Assembly: GCA_944341895.1 (NCBI GenBank)
Contig: CALVMB010000002.1
Span: forward strand, 1-64,000
Source of the DNA: an uncultured Clostridia bacterium
GTDB taxonomy: Bacteria > Bacillota > Clostridia > Christensenellales > Borkfalkiaceae
Length of the DNA: 64,000 nt
Direction of reading: 5' to 3'
In this document: positions 1 to 8,745 of the stretch, one piece after another
Position numbering within the stretch: the first letter of the stretch is position 1
Layout of the letters: each line of letters opens with the position of its first letter
Program-made: the position numbers and the translations under genes
The notes under the pieces: model-generated
The model's input: only the letters and a program-made list of their open reading frames with translations
Databases searched by the model: none
Told to the model about the DNA's origin: nothing

Positions 1-861
1 CTGCTCGCCCGTCAGGTCGGCGTCCCTTATATCGTCGTGTTCATGAACAAGACCGACCAGGTCGACGATCCCGAACTGCTCGAACTCGTCGAAGAAGAGA
101 TCCGTGACCTGCTCACCAAGTACGGCTTCCCCGGCGACAAGACCCCGATCATCAAGGGTTCCGCGCTCAAAGCGCTCGAAAAAGCGACTTCCGGCGCTTC
201 CGATGCCGAGATCCTCGCCGCTCCCGAGTGCAAGTGCGTGCTCGACCTCATGGATGCGATCGACGCGTATATCCCCGATCCTGCCCGTGAGTCCGACAAG
301 CCCTTCCTGCTCCCCGTCGAAGACGTGTTCACGATCTCCGGCCGCGGCACCGTTGCTACGGGCCGTGTCGAGCGTGGCGTTGCGAAAGTCGGCGATGCCG
401 CCGAGATCGTCGGCCTCATCGAGAAACCTCGTTCCACGGTCATCACCGGTCTGGAAATGTTCCGCAAACTCCTCGACGAAGCGATGGCAGGCGACAACGT
501 CGGCGCGCTGCTTCGCGGTATCGACCGTAAGGACATCGAAAAAGGCCAGGTTATCGCGAAACCCGGTTCCATTCATCCGCACACCGAGTTCGAAGCGCAG
601 GTGTACGTCCTGACCAAAGAAGAGGGCGGCCGTCACACCCCGTTCTTCAACAACTATCGTCCCCAGTTCTTCATCCGCACGACGGACGTCACGGGTTCCA
701 TCAAACTCGAAGACGGCGTTGAAATGGTCATGCCCGGCGACAACGTCAAGATCGACGTTTCGCTGATCAAGCCGGTCGCGGTCGAAGAAGGTCTCCGCTT
801 CGCGATCCGTGAAGGCGGCAGGACGGTCGGTTCCGGCGTCGTTTCCAAGATCAAAAAGTAA
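1..861 (+). CDS. tuf: Elongation factor Tu, C-terminal part (5' end outside window)
   Basis: EF-Tu carries aminoacyl-tRNA to the ribosome as a GTP complex. The reading frame is open from base 1, so the gene starts upstream of the window. What is visible begins inside the G domain, just before the G4 guanine-binding motif NKTD (codons 16-19), and runs through the [12 protein letters not shown] stretch that opens domain II to the domain III end. The 286 visible codons fit the last three quarters of a roughly 400-residue EF-Tu. A strong intrinsic terminator follows 20 bases after the stop, so this is the end of its operon. Identification is secure from the unbroken family-typical sequence; only the 5' truncation by the window edge is unusual. 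Confidence 0.97.
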   Translation: MLARQVGVPYIVVFMNKTDQVDDPELLELVEEEIRDLLTKYGFPGDKTPIIKGSALKALEKATSGASDAEILAAPECKCVLDLMDAIDAYIPDPARESDKPFLLPVEDVFTISGRGTVATGRVERGVAKVGDAAEIVGLIEKPRSTVITGLEMFRKLLDEAMAGDNVGALLRGIDRKDIEKGQVIAKPGSIHPHTEFEAQVYVLTKEEGGRHTPFFNNYRPQFFIRTTDVTGSIKLEDGVEMVMPGDNVKIDVSLIKPVAVEEGLRFAIREGGRTVGSGVVSKIKK

Positions 862-880
862 GCGCCGCAAGGTGCATGCC

Positions 881-913
881 AAAAAGACTCCGGTTTTTTC
901 CGGAGTCTTTTTT
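881..913 (+). terminator. Intrinsic terminator after tuf
   Basis: A 10-bp perfect stem (884-893 with 900-909, AAGACTCCGG) with a six-T loop is followed by a run of T residues. It lies 20 bases after the tuf stop. Confidence 0.92.
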
Positions 914-958
914 GGGTTTGCCGCATCGGCGGCGTTTGCCTTGCACAGGAGGGGAGCA

Positions 959-1789
959 ATGACCATTCATCACGATAAAATGGCGTACGGAAAGATCGCT
1001 TCCGTCAACGAAGAGGCCTCGCAGGAACAGTTGCAGAAGATGGCGCAGGCGCTCAACGCGGCGGATGCCGAAGGCGGCAAAAACGAAATCTGCGCAGTCG
1101 AAAACGAAATTTGCGCAGGCGTAAACCAAAACGGCGCAGGCGCGGCGGATCCCTCGCAGAAGGGTGCGCCGCAGAGCGCAGAGCGCGAGTACGATAGGAT
1201 GGTCGCGGGAAAGCTGTACAATCCCGCGGACGAAGAACTGACCGCCATGCGCAGGCGCGCGCGCAAACTCGTGCGCGCCTACAACGAAACGGACGAGGAG
1301 CAGGGCAAGTTGCGCGCGGAGATCCTGGATCAACTCTTCGGTTCGCACGGTTCGATGTGTTTCTGCGAGCCGCCCGTCCGCTTCGATTACGGAAAAAACA
1401 CCCACGTCGGCGAAGACTTTTTTTCCAACTTCAATCTGACCATTCTGGATTGCGCCCCCGTGTATATCGGCAAGCAGTGCTTCATCGGGCCGAACGTTTC
1501 TCTTCTTACCCCTGTGCATCCCTTTTTGGCGTGCGACCGCAACATGCGCTGTTCGCCGCAGGGGGAGAAGTTCGACTATGAATACGCCAAACCCATTACC
1601 ATCGGGGATAACGTGTGGCTTGCGGGCGGCGTGACTATCTGCGGCGGCGTGACCATCGGGCACGATACGGTCATTGGTGCGGGGAGCGTCGTCACGCGCG
1701 ATATCCCCAGCGGGGTGCTCGCAGCGGGAAATCCCTGCCGCGTCATTCGCCCTCTTTCGGAAAAAGATAAATTGGAGATGCCCCGCTGA
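959..1789 (+). CDS. Maltose/galactoside O-acetyltransferase-like hexapeptide protein
   Basis: Predicted 276-residue acetyl-CoA-dependent sugar O-acetyltransferase of the Maa/LacA/NodL family. The Maa-type N-terminal signature VAGKLYNPADEEL begins near residue 81 and is followed by left-handed beta-helix hexapeptide repeats, with the family signatures NFNLTILD, IGPNVSLLTPVHP (probable catalytic His) and IGDNVWLAGGVTICGGV. The start at 959 has an AGGAGGGG Shine-Dalgarno at 947-954. The frame is open further upstream to 809, but that would run into the tuf terminator. The odd feature is about 80 extra residues before the usual family N terminus. They are Ala/Gln/Asn-rich and contain a short duplication (NEICAVENEICAG). 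An internal start at 1199 would give a family-length protein but lacks a clear ribosome site. The acetyl acceptor cannot be told from sequence. Confidence 0.85.
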   Translation: MTIHHDKMAYGKIASVNEEASQEQLQKMAQALNAADAEGGKNEICAVENEICAGVNQNGAGAADPSQKGAPQSAEREYDRMVAGKLYNPADEELTAMRRRARKLVRAYNETDEEQGKLRAEILDQLFGSHGSMCFCEPPVRFDYGKNTHVGEDFFSNFNLTILDCAPVYIGKQCFIGPNVSLLTPVHPFLACDRNMRCSPQGEKFDYEYAKPITIGDNVWLAGGVTICGGVTIGHDTVIGAGSVVTRDIPSGVLAAGNPCRVIRPLSEKDKLEMPR

Positions 1790-1831
1790 ACGCCGCGCGC
1801 GGGCAAAGCAGGGCAAGGCCGTGCGTTTTCG

Positions 1832-1863
1832 GCGTCGCCGCTTTATTTGCGGCGGCGCTTTTT
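1832..1863 (+). terminator. Intrinsic terminator after the acetyltransferase gene
   Basis: GC-rich stem 1832-1841 with 1849-1858 (one G-T wobble), loop TTTATTT, then five T residues. Confidence 0.88.
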
Positions 1864-1872
1864 GCGTATGTC

Positions 1873-1901
1873 TTGACAATGCGTGCGCCGAACGGTATAA
1901 T
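1873..1901 (+). promoter_or_regulatory. Consensus SigA promoter
   Basis: TTGACA at 1873-1878, a 17-base spacer and TATAAT at 1896-1901: a perfect match to the housekeeping consensus. Transcription should start near 1908. This excludes the longest possible start of the next gene, because that TTG codon is the -35 box itself. Confidence 0.93.
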
Positions 1902-1941
1902 ACCGATATATGATATGCCGCATGGCGGCGACGAGGTGGAT

Positions 1942-3183
1942 ATGAAACAGGACAAAGAAGATCTGTTCGGCTTTGACGCGCAGAGTGGCGCCGCGCAGGA
2001 CAGTGCCGCGCAGGCGCCCGCAGGCGAGACTGCACAGGAGACGGCGGCATCCGCGGCGCAGGCGCACGCAGGCGAGACCGCACAGGAGGCGGCGGCATCC
2101 GCCGTTTCAGCGGGGGGATGGCAGGAAGAAGAAGCGCGCACGGACGTGACGAAGTGTCCATCCTGCGGCGCGAACATGGTGTACAGTTCGGAGCGCGGCA
2201 TGCTCTACTGCGAGCATTGCGGTACCGAAAAGGCGATCGAGGCGGATCGGAGCGAAGAAATCGCTTTTGAACACCTGCTCGCCAACAATCACGATTGGGC
2301 GCAGGAATCGTACGTATTCCGCTGTGAAAACTGCGGCGCGCGCGGGGTGGTGCCGACGGGCGAGATCACCACGACCTGCCCGTATTGCGGCACGAGTAAC
2401 ATTGTGCAGGACGACGAGTTGCCCACCATTCGCCCGAACGCGCTGGTGCCTTTTGCGGTAGGCAAGGACCAGGCTCGCACGAACGTCAAAAAATGGGCGC
2501 GCAAGCGCCTGTTTGCGCCGCGCAAGTTTCGCAAGGGCGCGCGCCCCGAGGACCTCAACGGCGTCTATAACCCCGCATTCACCTTTGACGCGCACGCGCT
2601 CGGCACATACCGCGCGGTGCTCGGCAAATATTATTATACAACCAGGCGCGTCAACGGGAAAACGGTGTCCGAACGGCACATACGGTATTTCACGGTAAGC
2701 GGTCAGTATGCGAACAACTTTGACGATGTATTGGTGCAGGCAAGCGAATTGATCACGCAAAAGATGCTGAACAAGTTACAGCCATTCGACACCAACGACA
2801 GCCGCGAATATAAGAGCGAATACCTGAGCGGCTTCATCGCCAACCAGAATTCAAAAAACGGGCTCGCCTGCTGGGAAGAGGCGAAGTGGACCATCCACAA
2901 CAGGCTCAAGGCAATGATCCTGCGCCTGTATACATATGACGTCGTCAGATCGTTCAACATGAACGTACAGTGTTCAAATATCACCTACAAGTACATCCTG
3001 TTGCCCGTCTATGTCGGGCATTGCGGCTTCCGCAAAAAGATCTACAACTTCTTTGTCAACGGGCTCAACGGCAAGGTGGCGGGCAAGGCGCCCGTGTCGC
3101 CGCTGAAAGTGACCATCCTCACCGCCGTCTGCATCGGCGTCGTGGTCGGAGTGTACTTCCTGTTCCGCTTCTTCGGCGGATGA
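1942..3183 (+). CDS. TFIIB-type zinc-ribbon protein with C-terminal membrane anchor
   Basis: A 413-residue protein of a type common in Clostridia but of unknown function. Two four-cysteine zinc ribbons are visible: CPSCGAN..CEHCG from residue 72 and CENCGAR..CPYCG from residue 128. A charged middle region follows, then one hydrophobic helix at the C terminus (about residues 385-408) and a short tail, so it is probably tail-anchored. The start at 1942 is chosen because it has GAGGTGG just upstream and lies after the mapped promoter. The N-terminal 60 residues are a low-complexity Ala/Gln/Glu segment that includes a 16-residue duplication. It forms its own transcription unit between two terminators. 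No catalytic motif is seen, so no activity is proposed. Confidence 0.8.
   Translation: MKQDKEDLFGFDAQSGAAQDSAAQAPAGETAQETAASAAQAHAGETAQEAAASAVSAGGWQEEEARTDVTKCPSCGANMVYSSERGMLYCEHCGTEKAIEADRSEEIAFEHLLANNHDWAQESYVFRCENCGARGVVPTGEITTTCPYCGTSNIVQDDELPTIRPNALVPFAVGKDQARTNVKKWARKRLFAPRKFRKGARPEDLNGVYNPAFTFDAHALGTYRAVLGKYYYTTRRVNGKTVSERHIRYFTVSGQYANNFDDVLVQASELITQKMLNKLQPFDTNDSREYKSEYLSGFIANQNSKNGLACWEEAKWTIHNRLKAMILRLYTYDVVRSFNMNVQCSNITYKYILLPVYVGHCGFRKKIYNFFVNGLNGKVAGKAPVSPLKVTILTAVCIGVVVGVYFLFRFFGG
2008..2103 (+). repeat. Two tandem 48-bp units inside the zinc-ribbon gene
   Basis: Bases 2008-2055 and 2056-2103 are two near-identical 48-bp copies differing at a few positions. They encode the AGETAQE-containing Ala-rich repeats. 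The length is a multiple of three, so copy-number change keeps the frame. Confidence 0.9.
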
Positions 3184-3206
3184 GCGTATTTGCGGCAGCA
3201 AGAGCG

Positions 3207-3235
3207 TACCCCCGCCGCGCGGCGGGGGTATTTTT
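3207..3235 (+). terminator. Intrinsic terminator after the zinc-ribbon gene
   Basis: Perfect 10-bp stem TACCCCCGCC / GGCGGGGGTA (3207-3216 with 3221-3230), loop GCGC, then five T residues. Confidence 0.93.
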
Positions 3236-3287
3236 ATGCGATCGCACGGCAATATTCAAAAAACAGCGCGCAAATTTTGTGCGGACA

Positions 3288-3316
3288 TTGACAACCGCTT
3301 TGCCGCAAAGTATAAT
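3288..3316 (+). promoter_or_regulatory. Consensus SigA promoter of the GH51-GH42 operon
   Basis: TTGACA 3288-3293, 17-base spacer, TATAAT 3311-3316. No regulator gene or clear operator lies beside it. Confidence 0.92.
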
Positions 3317-3354
3317 ATGTGCAGTGGGCAAAACGCAAAACAGGAGGGGAACCA

Positions 3355-4875
3355 ATGGCAAAGGCAAAGATTTTTGCGGATAGGAATATGACGGCGGGCA
3401 AGATCGACCCAAACATCTACGCGTCCTTTTTAGAACATCTCGGAAGGGCGGTGTATGAAGGCATCTACGAGCCCGGCCATCCCGCCGCGGACAAGGACGG
3501 ATTCCGCCGCGACGTGATCGAACTCATCCGCGAACTCAACGTGCCGCTGGTGCGCTATCCGGGCGGGAATTTCGTTTCGGGGTATGACTGGAAGGACGGG
3601 ATCGGCAAAAAGAGCGAGCGCCGCGCGCGTCTCGATCTTGCCTGGACGAGCGTTGAGAGCAACGAATTCGGCACCGACGAGTTCATGAAATGGTGCCGCC
3701 TGACGGGCATTCAGCCCATGATGGCGGTGAACATGGGCACGGGAACGCCCAAGGACGCCCTCGAACTGTTCGAGTACTGCAACCACCCGTCGGGCACCTA
3801 TTTTTCCGACCTGCGCCGCAAGAACGGTGCGAAGGATCCCTACGGCGTCAAGTACTGGTGCATCGGCAACGAGATGGACGGCGAATGGCAGATCTGCGGG
3901 CTGGATGCGGACGCATACGGCAAAAAGGCACTGCAGACGGCGCGCATGCTGCGCTGGGCGGACGCGAAGAAGGCGGACGAGGAAGGCGCCGTCAAACTGG
4001 TGGTGTGCGGCAGTTGCCATGCCGACATGCCCACCTATCCCGAATGGGACCGCATCGTGCTCGAACACACCTACGACGAGGTGGACTACCTGTCCATGCA
4101 TCGCTACTATGAGTACCGCCCCGCGGAACGCAACGCGCTGGAAAATTTCCTGTATTCCGCGGACGATATGTCCGATTTTATCGAGACGGTGAAGGCGACC
4201 ATCCGCTACGTCCGCACCAAAAAGCGTTCCAAGCGCAACGTGTACATCAGTTTCGACGAGTGGAACATCTGGACGACGGCGGCGGAACGCACCGCGCCCG
4301 ACTGGATCCGCGCGCCGCACCTTCTGGAGGACGTGTACACCTTCCGCGATATGCTGGTGTTCGGCGGGCTTCTGAATACCCTTCTCAATCACTGCGATAT
4401 CGTCAAGATCGCCTGCCTGGCGCAACTGGTCAACGTCATCGCGCCCATCATGACCGAAAAGGGGGGCGCCGCTCTGCGGCAGACCACCTTCTATCCTTTC
4501 CGCTACGCGGCAAATTTCGGCAGGGGCGAGACCATGCGCTCCATTACCGAATGCGGCACGTTTTCGAGCAAGCGCGGCGAAGTGCGGATGCTGAACGAGG
4601 CAGTCACGCACGATGCCGAAAAGAGGCAGGTGTGCGTGTTCGTGTGCAATTACGGGCAGGAGACGGCGGACGTCGACCTCGAACTGCGTTCCTTCGGCGA
4701 CCTGACCTGCCGCGAGTTCGTTTCCATGGAGAACAACGACCTCGGCGCCTTTAACACCTTTGCCGATCCCGAACGCGTGAAACCCGTCGAACACGAGCCC
4801 GTCGCGATGCGGAGCGGCCGCGCCGCGGTGCGCCTGGCGCCCATGAGTTGGAATTTCCTGCGGTTCGAATATTAA
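3355..4875 (+). CDS. Alpha-L-arabinofuranosidase, GH51
   Basis: A 506-residue glycoside hydrolase family 51 enzyme that releases terminal L-arabinofuranose from arabinan, arabinoxylan or their oligosaccharides by a retaining mechanism. The acid/base is Glu173 in GNEMDG, and the nucleophile is Glu302 in FDEWNIW. Length and motif spacing match cytoplasmic bacterial AbfA. No signal peptide is seen, so it should act inside the cell on imported oligosaccharides. The start at 3355 follows AGGAGGGG at 3343-3350. It is the first gene of an operon with the GH42 enzyme 27 bases downstream. The freed arabinose can enter the araB/araD/araA pathway encoded near 52-57 kb. Family assignment is secure; exact substrate is inferred. 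Confidence 0.95.
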   Translation: MAKAKIFADRNMTAGKIDPNIYASFLEHLGRAVYEGIYEPGHPAADKDGFRRDVIELIRELNVPLVRYPGGNFVSGYDWKDGIGKKSERRARLDLAWTSVESNEFGTDEFMKWCRLTGIQPMMAVNMGTGTPKDALELFEYCNHPSGTYFSDLRRKNGAKDPYGVKYWCIGNEMDGEWQICGLDADAYGKKALQTARMLRWADAKKADEEGAVKLVVCGSCHADMPTYPEWDRIVLEHTYDEVDYLSMHRYYEYRPAERNALENFLYSADDMSDFIETVKATIRYVRTKKRSKRNVYISFDEWNIWTTAAERTAPDWIRAPHLLEDVYTFRDMLVFGGLLNTLLNHCDIVKIACLAQLVNVIAPIMTEKGGAALRQTTFYPFRYAANFGRGETMRSITECGTFSSKRGEVRMLNEAVTHDAEKRQVCVFVCNYGQETADVDLELRSFGDLTCREFVSMENNDLGAFNTFADPERVKPVEHEPVAMRSGRAAVRLAPMSWNFLRFEY

Positions 4876-4902
4876 AGACAAAAAATACAGGAGAACGATC
4901 GT

Positions 4903-6849
4903 ATGAAGACCCAAATTTTGCCTCCGTATATCGGCGCGGCATATTATCCCGAAATGTGGCAGCCTTCCGACGTGGCATGGGAGATCGCGCGCATGAAAGA
5001 GATCGGCATCAACTGCGTCCGCATCGGCGAGTTCGCGTGGAGCCGCATGGAGCCCGAAGAGGGGAAATTCGATTTTGACTGGCTCAAAGACGTGACGGAC
5101 GCGTTGTACGAGGCGGGCATCGCCGTCATCATGTGCACGCCCTCGGTGACGCCGCCCAAGTGGCTGACGGACAAATATCCCGAGACGCTGAACATGCAGT
5201 CGGGCGGGGTGCGCTCGCAGTTCGGCGGGCGCTGCCACGTGTGCAAGTCCAGCCCCGTCATGCGCGAGAAGAACCGCATCATCACCCGCAAGATGGGGGA
5301 GATCTTCGGGTCGCACCCGGGCATCATCGGCTGGCAGTTAGACAACGAGATCTTCCATTACGGGGACGGGTGCTTCTGCCCGCTGTGTGCCCGCCGCTTC
5401 ACCGAATATCTCGCCAAAAAGTACGGCACCGTCGAGGCGCTCAACGCCGCGTGGGGCACGGCGCGCTGGAGCCTGGAATACCGTTCCTTCGACGACGTCA
5501 TCCCGCCCCGCCGCGACACGTGGAACCATCCTTCGCTCAGAGCGGAGTGGCTGCGATTCCAGGACGAGACGCTGTTCAGTTACATTGCCGAACAGGCGGA
5601 TATCCTGCATGCGTATACCAAGGCGCCCGTCGGCACGGACATGATGCCGCCCGTCGAACTGAGCATTGAAAAGATGAACGCCGCGCTGGACGTGGTGCAG
5701 TACAACCACTACGACCGCGCCGAGGGGCTGCCCCTCTGTGCGTTCGCCTACGACCGTCTGCGTCCCGTCAAAGAGCATCCCTTTTGGAACACCGAAACGC
5801 AGGCGGGCTGGAACGGCTCGGAGTATGCGGCAAGCGGGTTCCGTCCCGCGGGCAACTGCTACGTCAATACCTGGATGCCCGTCGCCATGGGCGGGGAAAT
5901 GAACCTGTACTGGCTGTGGCGCGCCCATCCCAACGGGCACGAACTCGGGCACGGCGCCGTGCTTTCTACGGCGGGGCGGCCGTACCACGTCGCCGAAGAG
6001 ATCTCCCGTGCCGCAAAAGATTTTGCCGCGTGCGGCGAGTTCCTGCGCGGCACGAAGGTGCGTTCGCGCATCGCCATGCACTGTTCGGCGACGGCGGCGC
6101 AGAATTTCAAAGTCGCGCCGTTGGTGGAGGGATTCGATTACCAGCAGCGCCTTATGGCGGCGCACGCCGCGTTCGTGCACGACAACGTCGATCTCATCGA
6201 AACGTCGCATTCCCTCGATGGATACGAAGTCCTGCTTTCGCCTTACCTCTGCACGGTGGACGAGAACGGGCTCAAAGAGCGCGTGACCGCGTGGGTGCAG
6301 GCGGGCGGCACGTGGATCGTCGGGCCGATGAGCGACATCATGGACGGAAACGTCACCAAATACACGCAGGCGCCGTACGGATTTTTGGAAGAACTGGCGG
6401 GCGTGTTCACCAAATACCAGTATCCCATCGAAACGGACCGTATCCGCCTGCGTATGGCCGATACCCTTTCGGAGTGCTCGGGCGGATTCGATGCCTACGA
6501 ACTGCGCGGCGCGGAGAGCGTGGCGGTGTACGAAGGGGAGATCCTCGAAGGGTATACCGCCATCGCTTCCCGCAAGGTGGGTAAGGGCAGGGTGATCCTG
6601 CTCGGCACCATGCCGACGTCCAAAGTGCTGCGCAGCCTCGTCGCGCTCCCCGCGATCGCCGAAGCGTCCGACAATGTGCGCCTTGTCGCGCGCAGCGGCG
6701 CGGCGGAAGGGATCATCGCTTTGGAGACGGAAAACCGTTCCGGCTACGTCGCATTGGACGGCGAATACCGCGACCTGATCGGCGGAGGCACGCTGTGCGG
6801 CAGGATCGAGGTACCCGCATACGGCGTCCTCGTCCTTCAAAAAATGTAA
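4903..6849 (+). CDS. Beta-galactosidase, GH42
   Basis: A 648-residue family 42 retaining glycosidase, usually a beta-galactosidase active on galactan or arabinogalactan oligosaccharides. The acid/base is Glu149 in GWQLDNE and the nucleophile is Glu298 in FWNTETQ. The cysteines that bind structural zinc in this family are present (the CHVC region and CFCPLC after the acid/base). An N-terminal TIM barrel is followed by the beta-galactosidase trimerisation-type domain and a small beta domain. There is no signal peptide. The start has CAGGAG at 4889-4894. Pairing with a GH51 arabinofuranosidase points to type I arabinogalactan side chains as target; an alpha-L-arabinopyranosidase activity, known in some GH42 members, is an alternative. 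Confidence 0.93.
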   Translation: MKTQILPPYIGAAYYPEMWQPSDVAWEIARMKEIGINCVRIGEFAWSRMEPEEGKFDFDWLKDVTDALYEAGIAVIMCTPSVTPPKWLTDKYPETLNMQSGGVRSQFGGRCHVCKSSPVMREKNRIITRKMGEIFGSHPGIIGWQLDNEIFHYGDGCFCPLCARRFTEYLAKKYGTVEALNAAWGTARWSLEYRSFDDVIPPRRDTWNHPSLRAEWLRFQDETLFSYIAEQADILHAYTKAPVGTDMMPPVELSIEKMNAALDVVQYNHYDRAEGLPLCAFAYDRLRPVKEHPFWNTETQAGWNGSEYAASGFRPAGNCYVNTWMPVAMGGEMNLYWLWRAHPNGHELGHGAVLSTAGRPYHVAEEISRAAKDFAACGEFLRGTKVRSRIAMHCSATAAQNFKVAPLVEGFDYQQRLMAAHAAFVHDNVDLIETSHSLDGYEVLLSPYLCTVDENGLKERVTAWVQAGGTWIVGPMSDIMDGNVTKYTQAPYGFLEELAGVFTKYQYPIETDRIRLRMADTLSECSGGFDAYELRGAESVAVYEGEILEGYTAIASRKVGKGRVILLGTMPTSKVLRSLVALPAIAEASDNVRLVARSGAAEGIIALETENRSGYVALDGEYRDLIGGGTLCGRIEVPAYGVLVLQKM

Positions 6850-6895
6850 AATCGGCGTAAAAACTGCCGCCGCACCTGTCGGCGGGATATCCGAT

Positions 6896-6929
6896 AACGC
6901 CGCCGAACAATTTTCGACGGCGTTCTTTT
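6896..6929 (+). terminator. Intrinsic terminator of the GH51-GH42 operon
   Basis: A 12-bp stem with one mismatch (6896-6907 with 6913-6924) followed by a T-rich tract. Confidence 0.82.
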
Positions 6930-6960
6930 GTTCATTCTTTTATTCAATCAAGGAATTATA

Positions 6961-6989
6961 TTGACTTTGTTGGTTGATTCATTTATAAT
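6961..6989 (+). promoter_or_regulatory. SigA promoter
   Basis: TTGACT 6961-6966, 17-base spacer, TATAAT 6984-6989. The predicted transcription start is near 6996, which rules out the TTG at 6993 as start codon of the next gene. Confidence 0.88.
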
Positions 6990-7064
6990 GTATTGCAACA
7001 GACGCAACTGTTTTTCAGCGAAATTGGCGGCTGCCCGAACGATATGGCTGTAAGAGAAGGTCGT

Positions 7065-8504
7065 ATGATATTTGAAAAGATCGGAAAAATACGGGATAGA
7101 ACGTTTCTGCAAAAAATTACAAATTTTTTTGACGGAGATCTGTACCCGATCATCTACGCGGCGTTCGTGCTGGTCTGTTCGTTCACGGGAATGGAGATCG
7201 CTTTTTTTGTGCTCGCGACCGTCGTCATCCTGTTTACGACGCTGTTTTGCAGGGACACGAAGAGCATGATCGTGCCGGTGGTCCTGACGGTGTATGCGGT
7301 CAGCCAAATGCATACGCCCCAGCCTCCGTATGGTTCCGATTTCCTCTATCGTCCCTCCGTCCTCATCCTGATGGGGTGTCTGTTTGCGCTCGTTCTGGCG
7401 GCGACGATCTTCCGCATGGCGGCATGCAAGGGCACGGGAAACGTGTTCCGCACGCATACAAAGGCGCGGTACGGGCTGTTCGCGATGGGGGCGGTGCTCA
7501 TCCTCAACGGCCTGTTTTACAAGGAATATACCGCCGCGAATTTGCTGATCGGGCTGGCGCTCGCCTTTTCGTTCGTCTATTTTTATATTTATATCTACAA
7601 CACGCTCGAATGGACGGAGAACACCGCCGTTTACGTTGCGCGCGTCATTGCGCTCGCCGGTGCGGTGATCATCGTGCAGTTCCTGGAACTGATGCTCATC
7701 GATCAGCCTCAGAACAAGAACGATCTTGTGCTCGGCTGGGGAATGAGCAACAACATCGGCGGCATGCTCGCCATGTTCATGCCTGCCTGTTTTTACCTCG
7801 CCTATAAATGCCGCGCAGGGCTGGCGTATTACATTCTCGGCATTGCTGAGTACGCGGTCGTCGTGCGTACGCTCAGCCGCACCGCTCTGCTCGTGGGGGC
7901 GATGGTGCTGGTTGCCTCGATCGTGTTGCTGTGCATCCGCGGCAGAAACGTCCGTTCCATCCGCATCTTCAACATTGTATTGGCGGTCGCATTGCTGCTC
8001 TGCATCGTTATCCCCAATCCGCTGTGGGAATTGGTGGAACATTACATCGTTGCAGGGTTCGACGATTCGGGAAGATATGACATCTGGCTGAACGGACTCA
8101 AAAATTTCCTGCGCGCGCCCGTCTTCGGGGTCGGTTTTTATACGCCCATCGCGCCCGATTATTCGTATGAGATCGAAAACTGGGTCTTCCCCGACATGTA
8201 CCACAACACCTTCATCCAGATGCTCGCCTCCTGCGGCATCGTCGGCCTGGCGGCGTATGTGTTTCACGTCGTGCAGGGAATGCTGCTGGTGTTCCATAAA
8301 ACGACGCCGGAACGGTTGTTCTTTTTCCTGGTCATCTTTTCGCTGAGCGCCATGAGCCTTCTGGACAATCATCTGTTCCATGTGTTTCCCACACTGGTCT
8401 ACTCCATGCTGTTCGCGCTGTGCGAAAAGGACAGGGAAAACACGTTGCGCGCACTGCCGTTGCAGCCGACAGGGAAAATTTCGTGTGACCGTCTTGATGC
8501 GTAA
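7065..8504 (+). CDS. O-antigen ligase/polymerase-like membrane protein (Wzy_C type)
   Basis: An integral membrane protein of about 479 residues with a dozen or so hydrophobic segments. Near the C terminus lies the pattern typical of the O-antigen ligase/polymerase family: FGVGFYTPI, a soluble loop, then YHNTFIQMLASCGIVGLAAY. In Gram-positive bacteria such proteins polymerise repeat units or transfer glycans to a carrier. The start at 7065 has AGAGAAGG just upstream; ATG 7044 would add seven residues and cannot be excluded. It has its own promoter and terminator, so it is a single-gene unit placed just before the polysaccharide locus, which also contains a different polymerase at 22350. Substrate unknown. 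Confidence 0.78.
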   Translation: MIFEKIGKIRDRTFLQKITNFFDGDLYPIIYAAFVLVCSFTGMEIAFFVLATVVILFTTLFCRDTKSMIVPVVLTVYAVSQMHTPQPPYGSDFLYRPSVLILMGCLFALVLAATIFRMAACKGTGNVFRTHTKARYGLFAMGAVLILNGLFYKEYTAANLLIGLALAFSFVYFYIYIYNTLEWTENTAVYVARVIALAGAVIIVQFLELMLIDQPQNKNDLVLGWGMSNNIGGMLAMFMPACFYLAYKCRAGLAYYILGIAEYAVVVRTLSRTALLVGAMVLVASIVLLCIRGRNVRSIRIFNIVLAVALLLCIVIPNPLWELVEHYIVAGFDDSGRYDIWLNGLKNFLRAPVFGVGFYTPIAPDYSYEIENWVFPDMYHNTFIQMLASCGIVGLAAYVFHVVQGMLLVFHKTTPERLFFFLVIFSLSAMSLLDNHLFHVFPTLVYSMLFALCEKDRENTLRALPLQPTGKISCDRLDA

Positions 8505-8531
8505 ACTTGATCCGTCAAGGCGGTTTTTTTG
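8488..8531 (+). terminator. Probable terminator overlapping the ligase-like stop codon
   Basis: Arms 8488-8497 and 8515-8524 pair over 10 bases with one wobble, followed by a T tract. The 17-base loop is long and contains the stop codon. Confidence 0.6.
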
Positions 8532-8656
8532 TTTTGGGCGGCCGTGCGGTTGCATAGAATAAAAAACAAGCGCCGATACTATCGCTGCCATACAACTTCT
8601 GCGCGCGCGTTCGGGCGTTATCACAAAATATTCAGGGGCGCGAATAAACGCAAACC

Positions 8657-8685
8657 TTGACAAAAATTCGGAAATAGTGTAAAAT
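8657..8685 (+). promoter_or_regulatory. SigA promoter of the amino-sugar operon
   Basis: TTGACA 8657-8662, 17-base spacer, TAAAAT 8680-8685. It probably drives the acetyltransferase-glmM-glmS genes and perhaps the following polysaccharide genes. Confidence 0.88.
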
Positions 8686-8745
8686 TTCTCTGTATTTATG
8701 CAAGAATGCCATTGCCTTGCGCGGGGAAACATTCGGAGGGAAACA

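Noticed and set aside
1873..1941. Longer N terminus of the zinc-ribbon protein starting at TTG 1873
   Set aside because: That codon is the -35 box of a consensus promoter; ATG 1942 has a proper ribosome site.
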